Source: Hypomyces perniciosus
Taxonomy: Eukaryota; Ascomycota; Sordariomycetes; Hypocreales; Hypocreaceae
Assembly (NCBI GenBank): GCA_008477525.1
Contig: SPDT01000003.1
Span: 1,674,001-1,738,000, forward strand
DNA: 64,000 bases
Reading direction: 5' to 3'
The notes under the pieces were generated by a model. The model saw only the letters and a list, made by a program, of their open reading frames with translations, did not search any database and was not told the origin of the DNA. The translations under genes were made by a program, and so were the position numbers. Position 1 is the first letter of the stretch. Every line of letters begins with the position of its first letter. Below are positions 23,655 through 34,925 of the stretch, in pieces.

Positions 23655-24062
23655 TATAATAATCTAGGCTAGTTTTTAAAGGATAAATTAAAGCTTATAG
23701 GTTTATATTAATAAAGAGGTTAAAGATAAATACTAAATAGGGTAATATACTTATAATTCTATAGAATAGGCAGTTTAAATAAATATAATTATTAATAACT
23801 ATTTAAATAATTATATTAAATAAATACCTAAGCTAATTATATATATATAAAGGAAATTTATATATAGTTACTAATATTCTAATAAGTGTTGCTGTAATTA
23901 CTGTAATAGTGCAGTAATTAAGTAAATAATTATATTTTTAATATAGTAAGCGTTTAAGTAATTGCGTTTAGCGCAGTAATTACTTCTTAATAATGAATTA
24001 ATATAACCGATATTCTCCTATATCCCTGTAACCTAGTCTTTAATATAGTTAAGTTATAAGAC
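23655..24062 (-). repeat. LTR-3 copy, heavily RIP-mutated
   Basis: Matches the reverse complement of 3142-3553 along its whole length. The start TATAATAATCTAGG corresponds to TGTGACGATCCGGG, and the block GCAGTAATTA...ATATAGTAAGCGTTTAAG is shared. Terminal TG/CA bases have been lost by transitions. No internal gypsy sequence is recognisable next to it, so it may be solo. Confidence 0.7.
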
Positions 24063-24074
24063 TATTTCTTTAAA

Positions 24075-24564
24075 GTATTTTATATATATTTAATTAAACT
24101 AAAATCTAATATATAATAGGCTTAAAAGAGTAAAAAAAAACTTTAAATAAAAGAAAAGAAAGGAAAAAGAAAGATATACTTTTATATATATTAAAATCAA
24201 AACTATAAAGCAGTTAATTAATATATTTAATCTTATAAATTTCAAGCTATTTAAAGGTATTACTATAATTATAAATTTTTATCTGATTTTATTAAAAATA
24301 GTAAATATTATTATATATAAAGAAAAGACCTTTTATTAAAGTATTTTAATAATTTTTAATTATATAGTTATTTTTTAAAGTATTAACATTTTATTTTATA
24401 ATAATAAAACTAGTTTAACTATTCCTTTAAATTCTTACTTATATTATAAGATTAAATTTAGCTTTTTTATAAATTATAATATTAATTATAATACACTTAA
24501 ACCCTTTATAAAGCTTTTTAAACTCTTAACTATAGCGATTTTTTAATTTATTTTATATAAAAGA
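24075..24564 (-). pseudogene. Tc1/mariner transposase relic, C-terminal half
   Basis: On the minus strand at about 24150-24320 the frame reads, with stops at former Trp/Gln codons, a stretch ending LLYSFDFNIYKSI. That is the expected RIP product of the WPPYSPDLNPIE signature of Tc1/mariner transposases (CCC to TTT, TGG to TAG), preceded by a region like the DNA-IHT segment. It is the continuation of the N-terminal half at 30569-31170; a gypsy element with an AAAGA target duplication separates the two. Strongly AT-rich and dead. Confidence 0.5.
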
Positions 24565-24790
24565 TATTACAGGCTAGGCCATGTCTCCCGGAATCACGAC
24601 TACGCCGAATCTGGAAATATAACCAATACTAGACTGCTTACCTAATTAGGAAACTACCTTAGCCATAACCCTATACGCACAACTATATAACGCATATATA
24701 GCTAATATAAAGCTTCCTTCCTTCAGCTATAGATAGATAATATAAAAGTGCCCTAACTGTATACTTTCCAGTTAGGCTATACCTATTATA
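24565..24790 (+). repeat. 5' LTR-2 of the gypsy element
   Basis: A 226-bp LTR from TATTACAGG to CCTATTATA, equivalent to TGTCACAGG...CCCGTTACA. It carries more C-to-T/G-to-A changes than its partner at 30343-30568. No clear primer-binding site could be assigned right after it. Confidence 0.9.
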
Positions 24791-25454
24791 TATCTATAGC
24801 TTAGCTACTACCTAGCCAGTAAATAATGGAACTTTTACTGTAAAAGGAACATAGCGAATTTCGGAGACTAAGCCTCTAAGGGCGACGATATATAGTCGCA
24901 GATTAAGCAAGCTATTCTACTTTTCTAGGAATAAATAACTGTACTAATAAAAAAGCTAAACTCTATAGCACTAGTAACTCAAGGGCTAGATAGCTAGGAA
25001 AATAAGATATTATTCCTTCTATAACCTAAGTAAAAACCCGCGCAGGCTGTAACTATAAAGCCTATATTAACCTCTATAATAGAGTTTATATAAGCTTTTA
25101 AAGTTAAAAGGAAGCTACTCTTTAACCTATTTAAATTCTTAGGAAAGTAAAAGGAGTATATTATATAAGTGTAAGATATATATAAAAAGCTTAAACTTAA
25201 TAAAGAGTTTTATAACAGTAATAAAGAATAGTAATACTTTATTAACTCCTGCTTAAATACTATACTTAAATAGGTAATCGCTACCTTTTATATATTAAAA
25301 GGAATTAACAGGAACTATAACCTAGCGGAATTTATATAATATTTAGACTGTATTTATAAGGATTAAAGACTTTAGAACTAAGCTGCGTAAAAGCTGCGCA
25401 CTCTTAAATAAAGAGATAAAACTTTACTTTTATCTTTCTTTCCCTGCTTTAAAT

Positions 25455-26036
25455 TGTTAAAATAACAAGGTTATACTGAACCTCATTTAAGTGCAGCTTC
25501 AAGGAAGGTGCACCCAACGCAGCAATGAGGAAACGACTGAGAGTCTAATTGGGTTAACAATGGATAAACAATTAAATTTTAACTAAACTAATAGCTAGAA
25601 AGCTATAGAATATCTAGTGACGTGCGGCTGGTGTAGAAGTGAATTGTATGAACAATAGCTTTGTCTTCTACAATAGTCCTCCGACCTAACAATAGGTGTG
25701 CGGTGGCAGAATTAGGTTCGTGGCCGCATTCCTATTTTCCGCAAAATTCATTTGTATGTAAAATCGGTCAAATCGACTCACGGCCATACAAACAGGAAAC
25801 CATTTTGGTCAGATTTTTCACAATAGCCATTATGGCCATTGTATTGAGTCTAGGGTAGGCGGGGTAGCTGGTCCTAGCTCAATTGTTATCGTTGAAGATA
25901 ATAGAAATTTCCTGACTTACACCGAAGTTCCTCCGGAACTCGGTCCTAGCGTCGGGCCTAATTCCGGGTCTAGCCAGAATAGGAAGGTTACCCAATTACA
26001 CAGAAATCCTTGCTTTTTAGCCCTCCTTTTTTAACA
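25455..26036 (-). repeat. Solo copia LTR-1 nested in the gypsy element
   Basis: A 582-bp LTR from TGTTAAAATAAC to TTTTTTAACA, flanked by the perfect 5-bp duplication TAAAT (25450-25454 and 26037-26041). It lies between the 5' LTR and the gag region of the gypsy element. It has kept much higher GC than its host, so it is younger than the main mutation of that element. Confidence 0.93.
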
Positions 26037-29000
26037 TAAATAAAAGCTCTTTAAAGTAGGCGGCGATAATTAGGCTAACTAAGCCAAAATCATTTTCCTT
26101 AAAGGAGCATTATCTCTAGAACTATAATTCTATTTAGTAATAGTAAACTTACCGTTTACTTATAGCAAATAGCTTATTAAAGTCTAGGATATTGCTAGCT
26201 GCATTAAATAATTAAATCTAGACTAATAGAATATAGGAGCCGCTTTAATAGGCTACTTTTAGTAGAAAAAATATAATAAGCCTTAACTATATTATACTTT
26301 AAAAGACTATATATAAGCAGTTAATAAAGAGGGCAATACCTAGATAGGGGGCATAAACTATATAAAGAATTAGCGTTAATATAGCTTTTTAGTAAGTAAA
26401 GTAAATACTGCCTGGGAAGTTATAGATTATTATTATAGGAAGGAGGAATATATTGCCTAGTTTTGTAAAAAAGGCTATAAAGCTTAAGCGCATTAAGTCT
26501 AAATCGTTAACTGTAAGTCTAATAATAATAATTAATATATTAATAGTAAAGAAAATAGTAATTTTAGCAATAAGTTAAAAGATTAACTTTAATGTAAAGT
26601 TAACTATTAAAGCCTATAAAGGAAGAATTAAAAAAATAAAAGGAGTTTAAAGAGCGAATAATTAGTAAATTAGTAATATTATAAGTTAAAATAGAGAATA
26701 TACCTATTATAGTACTATTTAATACTAGCTATAACCTTTATACTATTATAAACTCCTCTTTTGCGTAGAAGTTATAGCTCCTATATATTAAAATTACTAA
26801 AAGGAAGATTAAGACATTTACTAAGATCTATAAAAAGGTAGAAACCAGCTATATCGCTATTATTTACCTAGATTTATACAGCTATATTAAATATTAATAC
26901 ACCTATATAGTAAATAAACTAAATTATAACCTAATTTTTAATAAGCTTTAGGCTAAGGTTAACTAGGTAGTATATAATATAGCTAAAAAGAAAATTAGCT
27001 ATAGAAAAGCTAGCCTATAGCTATAATTTATAAATAAAGAGAAGCCTAGGAATATTAAAGCTATATAAAGAGCCTGGCTTATATTAGCTTTAATATTGTA
27101 AGTAGAATACTACTGTATTAAAAGGAATAGCGAAAAGGAAGTATATTTCCTTTAAGCTATTAGCTTATCCAATATTAAAAAAGCACTTTAACTTAAAAAA
27201 CCTATAGATCCCTAGGAATATATCCCCCTTAAACTATATAAAGAGTTTTATTCGCTATTCTCTATAAAAAAAGCTATTAAGCTTTTACTATACTGCTTTA
27301 AAGTTAATTTATAGATTCCCTTAAAAGCTAATAAATATAGTAAAAAACCGGAACTTTTTTAAAGCCCCCTTTACAGTATATTACGCAAGGAACTATTAGT
27401 ATTATAAAAGACCCTCTTTGATTTACTTAATAAGGGATTTATTTAAGCTAGCAGCTTAGCCGCCGCAGCCTTTATCCTTTTTATTTAGAAACCTAAAAGA
27501 GGAATTTGCTTTTATATAAACTACTGCGCCTTAAATGCAATAATATAGCAAGATTACTACCCCTTTCCCCTTTTTTCCGAAACCTTTAATAGTTTAATAA
27601 AAGTAAAGTAGTTTATAAAGCTGGATATAATAGCTATATTCTATAAAATCAAGGTTATAAAAAGAGAAAAATATAAGACTATATTTTATATATACTATAG
27701 CCTATATAAATAGCAGGTAATTCTATTTAAATTTACTAGTGCACTAACAGTATTCTAATAATATATTAACTAAATACTATACCCTTTTTTAAATGACTTT
27801 GCGTTTATATACCTTAACGATATCTTAATCTATACTAACAGGTTATAAAAGGATTATATAAAGAAAGTCTAGCAAGTTTTATATACCTTCGCTAATACTA
27901 GGCTATACCTAGATCTTAAGAAGTACGCATTTGCATAAAAAAAGATTAAATACTTTAGGTTTATTATATATACTAGTAAAGGAATTGCCTGTAACTTTAA
28001 AAGCAGTAAGCTATTAGCGAGTAGTAGGCACCTATAATAGTAATAAAAGTCTAAAGCTTCTTTAACTTTATTAATTACTACTAAATATTTATCTTTAGGT
28101 TCTTTTAAATAGTTTACTTATTTATAAAGTTAATTAAAAAAAGACCCCTTTTTAATGGAAAGGTATAGAAAAAGCAGCCTTTTAAAAGCTTAAATGCCTC
28201 TTTATTAAAGCCCTTATACTATAAGCTTAAAATCCTATAAAATACACTTTTATTAAAGTAGACTATTTAAGATATACGTTAAAAGGAGTCCTTTTATAAA
28301 AGAATAAAAAAGGAGAATATTATACTATAGCTTACTATTTATAAAAGTTAAGCCCCGCTAAATATAATTATCCTATTTATAATAAAGAAATACTAGCAGT
28401 AATTTGCTGTTTAAAAGAGTAGAGAGTAAAGCTATATAGCTATAACCCCTTTATAGTTATTTTAGACTATAAAAACTTATAGTTCTTTATAATATACAGG
28501 AAACTCTTTAAATAATAAATACGCTAGGCAGAGTTCTTTTCCTAGTTTAATTTTATAATCTAATATAGGCTAGGCAGTAAGGCAGCCGCTCTTAACGCGT
28601 CAAGCTGCAGGGAATAAGACCTTCCACTCAATAAAGGCGATAAGCGCGAACTAAGCCGCTATATATAACTTATCCCAGCTGCACCAGTAATATAGAGATT
28701 TAAAGACAGCGATACTGATCTCCCTTTAATGTATATATTCAATAGAAACGAGGAACTATAGGACCTATAAAACCTAATAATTTAAAAAGACCTAGTATAT
28801 TAATAGGTATATATTGCAGTTAAAAAAGAAAAGCGCTGCTTCCCTATAAACCTTTAACTTAAAGTATAAATATTAAAATATATAATTAATGAAGAATAGA
28901 GATTAATATTCTAAGACTGTATTTAAATACTAGCTATAACTGAAAAAGAAGGCGAAATGCTATATACTTGCATTATGTAAGTAGAATATAATGCCGCAGT

Positions 29001-30342
29001 CTTAGGCCACTTAGGTTATAATAGAACCCTAGCTATTATTTCCTATAGGTTTTTTTAGCCAGGAATTAATAGTATAGTCTAACAATTCCTTTATAACTGT
29101 AATATATATAGAAAAGGAAAAGTATAGAGAAGCTATAAGTAAAGACTCTTTAAACTATTACTTATTCTTTAGTGTATTTACAGTAACCTAGCTATAGACT
29201 TTATAGTCGATTTACTATTTATAAGATTAATATAAGTATAATACTATTAAGTTATTATTAATTAGCTTATTAAGAATATTACATTTAAAGTAATAGAAAG
29301 TATAGAGGTAGAAGTATATATAAAGAGGTTCCTTTAATGCTATTATTGGTTTTATAGGATACCCTAGTCTATAGTCAGTAACTAAAGATCTAATTAAACT
29401 AGCCGCTTTAAGAAAGCTTTCTATAAACTAGCAGGAACCTAGTAATACTTAAATATAATATATTACCTATAAACTAATAGCAGATTAAAAAGGAGTAATT
29501 AAAAGATTTAAATATACTTTAAAGTATATATAGACTACTCTTAAAGTAATTAAAGAGACCTCCTCCTAGCAGCATAACTAGCTTTAAATAACCGCGAATA
29601 TATAGCTATTTAAATAAGCCCCTTTTTCCTTAAATACAGCTATTATATAAAACCCTTTAGCTATATATAAAAGAAAATAAAGCTATTAAATTAAAGGACT
29701 TAAAGGAAAAGGCTGTAAAAGAAATAGTTAAAAGACTAAAAGGAGTAACTGCCTTTACTTAAGCAGCATTTACTGCTATATAATAAAGCTATAAAGACTC
29801 TGTAAACTAGCAGTAAAGCCCCTTTAAAAGATATAAAGTAAAAGATAAAGTCTGGCTATATTTTAGTAATTATAATACTCCCTAGCCTTCTAAAAAGCTT
29901 AATGCTTTATATTATAAGTATACAGTAATAAAAGTCATTAGCCTTTATATAGTGGAACTAGGCGTATTAACTGGTATATACCCGCGATTTTATATTAACC
30001 TGTTAAGAAAAGCGGCTAATAACCCCTTTCTAGGCTAGATTTCAGATAACCCTTAACCACTATTAATATAAATAAATAGCGAGGATAAATAGGAAGTTAA
30101 AGAGGTCCTCTGCGCGAGGATTAAGCAGTAAGGTCGCGGCTTTTTCCGCAAAGTATTAATATAGTGGAAAAGATATATAGAGCTAACCTAAGAACCGATA
30201 CACATACTTAAAGATACAGCAGCCCTTGACGACTATATATCTAAATATGGCCTAATCGAATCTAACGACGGGCCACTTAACAGCTATGCGCCAGCGAAGC
30301 AACGGCGCCTAAAGAGAGAGCCACTATAAGAAGGGGGGGTAA

Positions 30343-30568
30343 TATTACAGGCTAGGCTATGTCTCCCAGAATCACGACTACGCCGAATCCGGAAATACAA
30401 CCAATACTAGACCGCTTACCTAATTAGGAAACCACCTCGGCCATAACCCTATACGCACAACTATATAACGCATATATAGCTAGTATAGAGCTTCCTTCCT
30501 TCAGCTATAGATAGACAATACAGAAGTGCCCTAACTGCATGCTTTCCAGTTAGGCTACACCCGTTACA
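30343..30568 (+). repeat. 3' LTR-2 of the gypsy element
   Basis: A 226-bp LTR directly after the purine run, ending CACCCGTTACA next to the AAAGA duplication. Less mutated than the 5' copy. Confidence 0.92.
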
Positions 30569-31170
30569 AAAGATTTATTAAAAAAGATAGTCTAGAGCGG
30601 ATATTAATAGGTTATTTCAGATATTAACTTTAAAGCGTAATACCTCTATTAATTTTTACTCCCTCCCCTCTTAATTATAAATAAATTATAGCCTAGCCTT
30701 TACTATTTCCTTTAATATATAAATCCACTAAATTAACCTTTATTTATACTAGTATTCTTTAGTTAGATAGTAATAAATAGTTCTAGCACTTATAAAGCTA
30801 CCTATTAAGCCAATAAAGGCATTCTATATAATCTTATAGTTTTATTTAAGTAAAATGATAATATAATAAATCTGTTTAGGTAAATGCTTTTTTAAATGCT
30901 TTAATTTTAGTTTTTTTTTAGTATATTATAGTCTTTTTAGCGTTGCCAAATTGCCTTAACAGTTAAATAGGTTATATTGAAATTAGCCGCTATATATATA
31001 TAGGTATTACCTTGCAATACAGCCTTGCATATAGCAGCTTTCAGCATAGAATTAAATTCTTTATTTCTTTAGCGATTTGCGCTTATTTCAGCACTAAAAG
31101 ATTATCTTTCCAGTATCTTAATATTATATAATTGCTGTTTAAAGTTGGAGGGAAATTGCAGTGTGTTTAG
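30569..31170 (-). pseudogene. Tc1/mariner transposase relic, N-terminal half
   Basis: Minus-strand frame at about 31080-30955 reads the N-terminal helix-turn-helix region of fungal Tc1/mariner transposases: NKEFNSMLKAAICKAVLQG, then IAANFNITYLTVKAIW, matching the usual RAAI..L..G.S...IA..F.VS..TV..I pattern. Following residues to about 30690 (YYYLTKEYQ) resemble the linker before the catalytic domain. The reading is cut at 30573 by the gypsy target duplication, and the catalytic half resumes at 24564. Stops in frame are RIP-type. Dead. Confidence 0.55.
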
Positions 31171-31952
31171 GGTTATGGATTAGTGGTGTCCCAGGTGGCG
31201 CAGACTTTTGTCACCTATGTGTACCTTATTGCATAGTCATCGAACCTCCCCGAGGCTTTGCCGGACCGACTGTCCTCCGTCGGTTGACACTGCCGCCGTT
31301 TGGCTGCACGGCAGCGTAGGCCCCGTTCCTTCAACACGGCCGTTTGGCCGGGCTCCGATACCGAAGCGCCGTCCGTAAACCGCACCCCCTTCAGCCATGC
31401 AGGTAAACAATGGGGGACCAGGATGTCGGCCAGAAGCAGCTAGAAATATACACCCAGCCCCAGTTATCTTATTTTAATGAGATAGCACACTTGTGGTTTC
31501 CTGCCTCATGTTGAATACCCCCTTTCCCTTTTTCAGTTTCCCATGCGTCCTTGTCGGGCCCACAACCTTGGCCTTTGGCATGTTATGAGGGCCCTATTAC
31601 ATGTCACTCAAGTTTTCGGCTCGTCATATTGCCAAGGGTTGTGGCGCAACTTACGACGTCTCTTACTCCTTGTTGATAAATATAATTTTGTCTCGCCTCT
31701 GCTTGCGCGGGAAAAGGGGGGAAATTGAGCTGCGCTTAATTTACCCATGGTATTTTGGGACCCCTGTCTCGGGTCCACCCGCGGCCCCAGCCAATGGCCT
31801 CGCGGTTATCTAGGTGTTAACTGCATATAGGATAGATCAATCAAGACACCACCTATTTGATCTTCATCGTTTGATACACTGACCCCTCGTGTGAACTACG
31901 CCTCGCCGTGTCTGTGACACATTACATACAAAACCACCTGCAGCACCGCCCT
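31171..31952. other. Low-copy spacer at island edge
   Basis: Composition jumps to GC-rich at about 31150. Open frames at 31543-31728 and 31601-31813 show no motif and overlap each other, so no gene is called. Holds the presumed 3' untranslated region of the reductase gene ending at 31953. Nothing else recognised. Confidence 0.5.
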
Positions 31953-33026
31953 TTAGTTCTGATTCCCTGCCTTCTTCTCCACCTCCAACAGCTGGGGTGC
32001 CAGATCAGCAATCGTCTGCTCTGGGGTCACGAACGCCAAACCAAGAATATTCTTCGCCAACTGGCTGCTATAGTCATAAGTGCCTTCGGGCATCAACTCC
32101 TTCTCCGGGTCCCCAATTGGGATCCTGCCCGTAAGTTCAGGTAGTGCTTTACGCAGCTCATTCGCAAGACGCTGATTCGACATGTGGCCCTGCTGGCCGC
32201 AGATGACGAACCGGTGCCCACCGGCGGCCGGCACCGTAGCTCCGAGCAGGTGCGCGCGGGCGAGGTCTCGCACATCGACGTACACGTGCAAGCGTGTTGG
32301 TGGTAGCTCAGAGGCAGAGGTAAGGCCTGGGCGAAGGATGTTGTTGTAGACCGCAAAGACGCTCTCAGGGAGTTCCTGGGGCGTGTCGAAGGGAAGGGTG
32401 CTGACCAGAGGACCCAGTACGACAGGAGGGTTGAGCACAACGAGATCAAAATGGGGCTTCTGCTCCATGAAGGCCCATGCAGCTTTCTCGGCAAACTTTT
32501 TGCTGGCTTGGTAAGTGACGTTCATAATAGAGGTAATTAAGGCTTCCTCCCATGTCACAGGGTTCCAGTCGGCTTCAGTGTAAATCTTCTGCGGGGTTGT
32601 GACCTTCGGCGCGGCAAAATCAGCAATAGCGGCAATCGAACCAGTGAGTACGACGCGCTTCACGGACGTGGCGTGTGCGGTGACGCTCTTGAGGATCTCT
32701 GTGGTGCCTTTGATGGCTGGGTCAAGGAACGCGAGGCTGCTGGTATTCTTTCGGTAGTTGAAGGGGGAAGCTGAATGAAGGACAATCTCGAATGAAGGAT
32801 CTGACTTGAGCACAGCATCGAAGGCCCCTGGAATTGTTATGTCTGGGACGACTCCAAAATCGAGCTGCTTATTAGCAACATAGTTGGGGAATATGCTCTC
32901 CAGTTGAGTAACCTTGGCCTGAGAGCGCACTACACCCCGGACTGAATGGCCGGCTTCCAAGAAGACGGATAGGATGTGCTGGGCGATGTAACCATTAGCA
33001 CCTGTGAGAAGAACACGACGAGACAT
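31953..33026 (-). CDS. NAD(P)-dependent extended SDR ketoreductase (Gre2/dihydroflavonol-reductase-like)
   Basis: An intronless 357-aa protein of the extended short-chain dehydrogenase family that includes yeast Gre2 (methylglyoxal/aldehyde reductase), fungal carbonyl reductases and plant dihydroflavonol 4-reductase. The N-terminal Rossmann motif is TGANGYIA (G9-x-x-G12-x-x-A15). The catalytic Ser is in LTGS (S130) and the YxxxK motif is Y172-Q-A-S-K176, so the catalytic set is complete. C-terminal VYVDVRDLARAHLLG is typical of the substrate/cofactor region. Start chosen at 33026 because the nucleotide-binding strand begins directly there and ATG has A at -3; an in-frame ATG at 33113 would add 29 residues without domain support. 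No signal peptide, so cytosolic. It is divergent to the reductase at 33999, with a shared ~970-bp upstream region. The specific carbonyl substrate cannot be told. Confidence 0.93.
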   Translation of the reverse strand: MSRRVLLTGANGYIAQHILSVFLEAGHSVRGVVRSQAKVTQLESIFPNYVANKQLDFGVVPDITIPGAFDAVLKSDPSFEIVLHSASPFNYRKNTSSLAFLDPAIKGTTEILKSVTAHATSVKRVVLTGSIAAIADFAAPKVTTPQKIYTEADWNPVTWEEALITSIMNVTYQASKKFAEKAAWAFMEQKPHFDLVVLNPPVVLGPLVSTLPFDTPQELPESVFAVYNNILRPGLTSASELPPTRLHVYVDVRDLARAHLLGATVPAAGGHRFVICGQQGHMSNQRLANELRKALPELTGRIPIGDPEKELMPEGTYDYSSQLAKNILGLAFVTPEQTIADLAPQLLEVEKKAGNQN

Positions 33027-33998
33027 TATGTGTGTCCTTGCTGAGTTCGGTGGGTATGCAAGTCTAGCAGATTCAGTGCAGAGGTTATCTCCTAATGGCC
33101 AGGTCCTTAACAAGATGTTCTAAGTTAACGTCCGAAAATGCTGCTGAGGCCGAGCGGCCGAGACCGTACCTGCTCCGGCTCCGAATATGTAGAGAACGGA
33201 TTTCATCGGGACCGCTTATAATGCAACACTGTTAATAGTCTCAAAACTTGAGATCTCCGCGGGATGACCAATCAACTGGGTTATGTTATGCCAATAATTG
33301 AGAATATTACCAGCTGATTGAATTGCAGGAACATTCTGTCTACATTTCAATGCAAGGCTTTCTGACAAATGCCCTTCCCATTAATCGCTCTGCGGCGCCT
33401 TAAACAACACAAAAAATTCAAACACCGAGGGCATCTGCGCCACACGATATAGTGGGCTTTGCAAAGACCGAGCCATCTGCCCTCAACGCCGACGGTCGCT
33501 CAGCTATTCTCATGGGGCATCAGCATAATAGCCAATCCCCCGGTGCTTACCAATTCCCCCGTGCTTACCAATTAACATTCCACAAGACAACTCACGGACT
33601 CATGATGCCAAAATGGGCAAAATAAAGAGGTAGCCAGCCCTTGCTCGCGCCCTTCGAATGATCGCATCATGGCTGATTCCAAAGGAGCTTTGCTAAAAGC
33701 TTTCTCTTTAGGATTAGTTAGCTTGTCGTTTAGCGCATTCAATTTTCCCCTAATTACGAAGCAGTGACGACATGCAGGTTGGGTTGCAATGCAAGGTGCT
33801 GCAAGCAAGCTGTTGCAATGGGTTTTGTGTATGTATAGCTCGACAAATAAATAGACGTGGAACTGTCCCTCTAACAACGAAGATGAGAGAACCATCAGCT
33901 ATCAGCTTCCTGCGAGCAATTCAGCAACTTAACATCCATCAGCCTTCATACTTCATCTTCGCAACTTTTTTCGCCTCAAATACATAATTACAGCACAA
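33027..33998. promoter_or_regulatory. Divergent promoter region between two reductase genes
   Basis: About 970 bp between the start codons of two divergently transcribed Rossmann-fold reductases. A GC-rich cluster at about 33149-33190 contains CGGCCG and nearby CCG/CGG half-sites, the kind of triplets bound by Zn2Cys6 regulators. A pyrimidine-rich tract at about 33944-33975 lies just upstream of the plus-strand ATG, a common core-promoter feature in filamentous fungi. A short tandem duplication (CCAATYCCCCCG-GTGCTTA) lies at about 33532-33574. No TATA box is convincing. ORFs crossing it (33572-33895, 33772-33987) have no motif. Confidence 0.45.
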
Positions 33999-34925
33999 AT
34001 GGCTCCTCAGGGACGTAAGATTGCGATTATCGGCGCCAGTGGCCAACTCGGCAAGCCGATGCTCAAAGCCCTCCTCGCTCAGGGCGTCCACACTATCACC
34101 GCAGTTCAGCGGTCCGAGGCCACCAGCACGTTCCCTTCTGAGGTTATTGTCAAGAAGGGGGACCTCGAGGACGAGGCCTTCCTCGCAGACGTGTTCAAGG
34201 GCCAGGATGCCATAGTTCTTATGCCGCCTCTGTCTCACATTATCAGCGCTCAGAAGCCCGCGGTCCGCGCGGCTGCCAAGGTCGGCGTGCGCTGGATTCT
34301 GCCCTCTGAGTTCGGCCCTGATCCCTTCGCCGGCTCACTGGTTGAGGAGAACATCCTACTCAAGAACAAGAAGGAGATCCGCGACCTGATCGAGGAGCTG
34401 GGAGTCAGCAACTGGGTTTCCATCGCGGTTGGCCCTTGGCTGGACGCCGCTATCAACCTTGGCCTCTGGGGTATTGACCCCAAGGCTCGCAAGGCTACCA
34501 TTTGGCGCGGTGCAGACGCTAAGACCAGCACGGCGACTATCGCTCACACCGGCCAGGCCGCCGCCGCGGTGCTGAGTCTCCCGGAGGCCGACCTGGCCAG
34601 ATACAAGAACAAGGCCGTGTATACGTCTTCGTTTCGCCTGTCGCAGCGGGAGATTCTTGAGGCAGTGCAGCGCGCTACGGGCACCACGGATGCCGATTGG
34701 GACATCACAACGCGGGAATTGAAGGACGTCGCCAGCGAGTACGAGGCAAAGATTAAGCAGGGCGATGGTATGGCGCCTTTCATAAAGTTCTTTGTCACTC
34801 ACTTCGTGGAGGGCCATGGCGGCGACTTTGACCATAAGGTTGACCAGGCAGAGCTAGCGAAGCTGGAGAAACTGGGTTTGCTAAAGGATAACCTCGACGA
34901 GGTCGTTAAGGTGGCCCTGGAATAA
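33999..34925 (+). CDS. NmrA-like / isoflavone-reductase-like NAD(P)-binding protein
   Basis: An intronless 308-aa protein of the atypical SDR group that covers fungal NmrA-like proteins and plant isoflavone/phenylcoumaran reductases. The N-terminus gives KIAIIGASGQLGKP with the glycine pattern G12-x-x-G15-x-x-G18 for dinucleotide binding. Next come the GDLED segment after the second strand, the WILPSEFGPDP motif (about 95-105) and GPWLDAAI, all typical of the family. It has about the usual length (300-320 aa) and a clean stop at 34923-34925. The ATG sits in a good context (CACAAATGGC) after a pyrimidine-rich leader. Family members are either oxidoreductases of small aromatic or redox-cycling compounds or redox-sensing regulators; which applies here is not visible. 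Its divergent neighbour is another reductase, so joint regulation is plausible. An antisense 159-codon frame inside is a shadow. Confidence 0.92.
   Translation: MAPQGRKIAIIGASGQLGKPMLKALLAQGVHTITAVQRSEATSTFPSEVIVKKGDLEDEAFLADVFKGQDAIVLMPPLSHIISAQKPAVRAAAKVGVRWILPSEFGPDPFAGSLVEENILLKNKKEIRDLIEELGVSNWVSIAVGPWLDAAINLGLWGIDPKARKATIWRGADAKTSTATIAHTGQAAAAVLSLPEADLARYKNKAVYTSSFRLSQREILEAVQRATGTTDADWDITTRELKDVASEYEAKIKQGDGMAPFIKFFVTHFVEGHGGDFDHKVDQAELAKLEKLGLLKDNLDEVVKVALE

Larger units (their letters stand above)
24565..30568 (+). mobile_element. Full-length Ty3/gypsy chromovirus-like retrotransposon, RIP-inactivated
   Basis: Bounded by 226-bp LTR-2 copies and a 5-bp target duplication AAAGA (24560-24564 and 30569-30573), with a polypurine run GAAGGGGGGG just before the 3' LTR. 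Plus-strand domains are readable in the usual order: reverse transcriptase (KPKRGICFYINYCALN at about 27490-27540; YLND, former YLDD, at 27810-27821), RNase H (KLSPAKYNYPIYNKEILAV at about 28340-28400), integrase zinc-binding region (HLGYNRTL at about 29009), catalytic core (AIDFIVDLP at about 29193), GPY/F region (about 29850-30000) and a chromodomain-like C-terminus (about 30095-30230, former VKWKGY..TWEP). Stops are mostly single C-to-T or G-to-A changes. An extra 582-bp copia LTR sits inside at 25455. Without it the element is about 5.4 kb, normal for a fungal chromovirus. Confidence 0.9.

Noticed and set aside
33027..33113. Upstream in-frame start giving a 386-aa ketoreductase
   Set aside because: The added 29 residues have no domain match; the Rossmann strand starts right after the ATG at 33026.
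34250..34835. Several 84-159-aa minus-strand frames
   Set aside because: Antisense shadows of the GC-rich NmrA-like gene; the sense frame has full family motifs.
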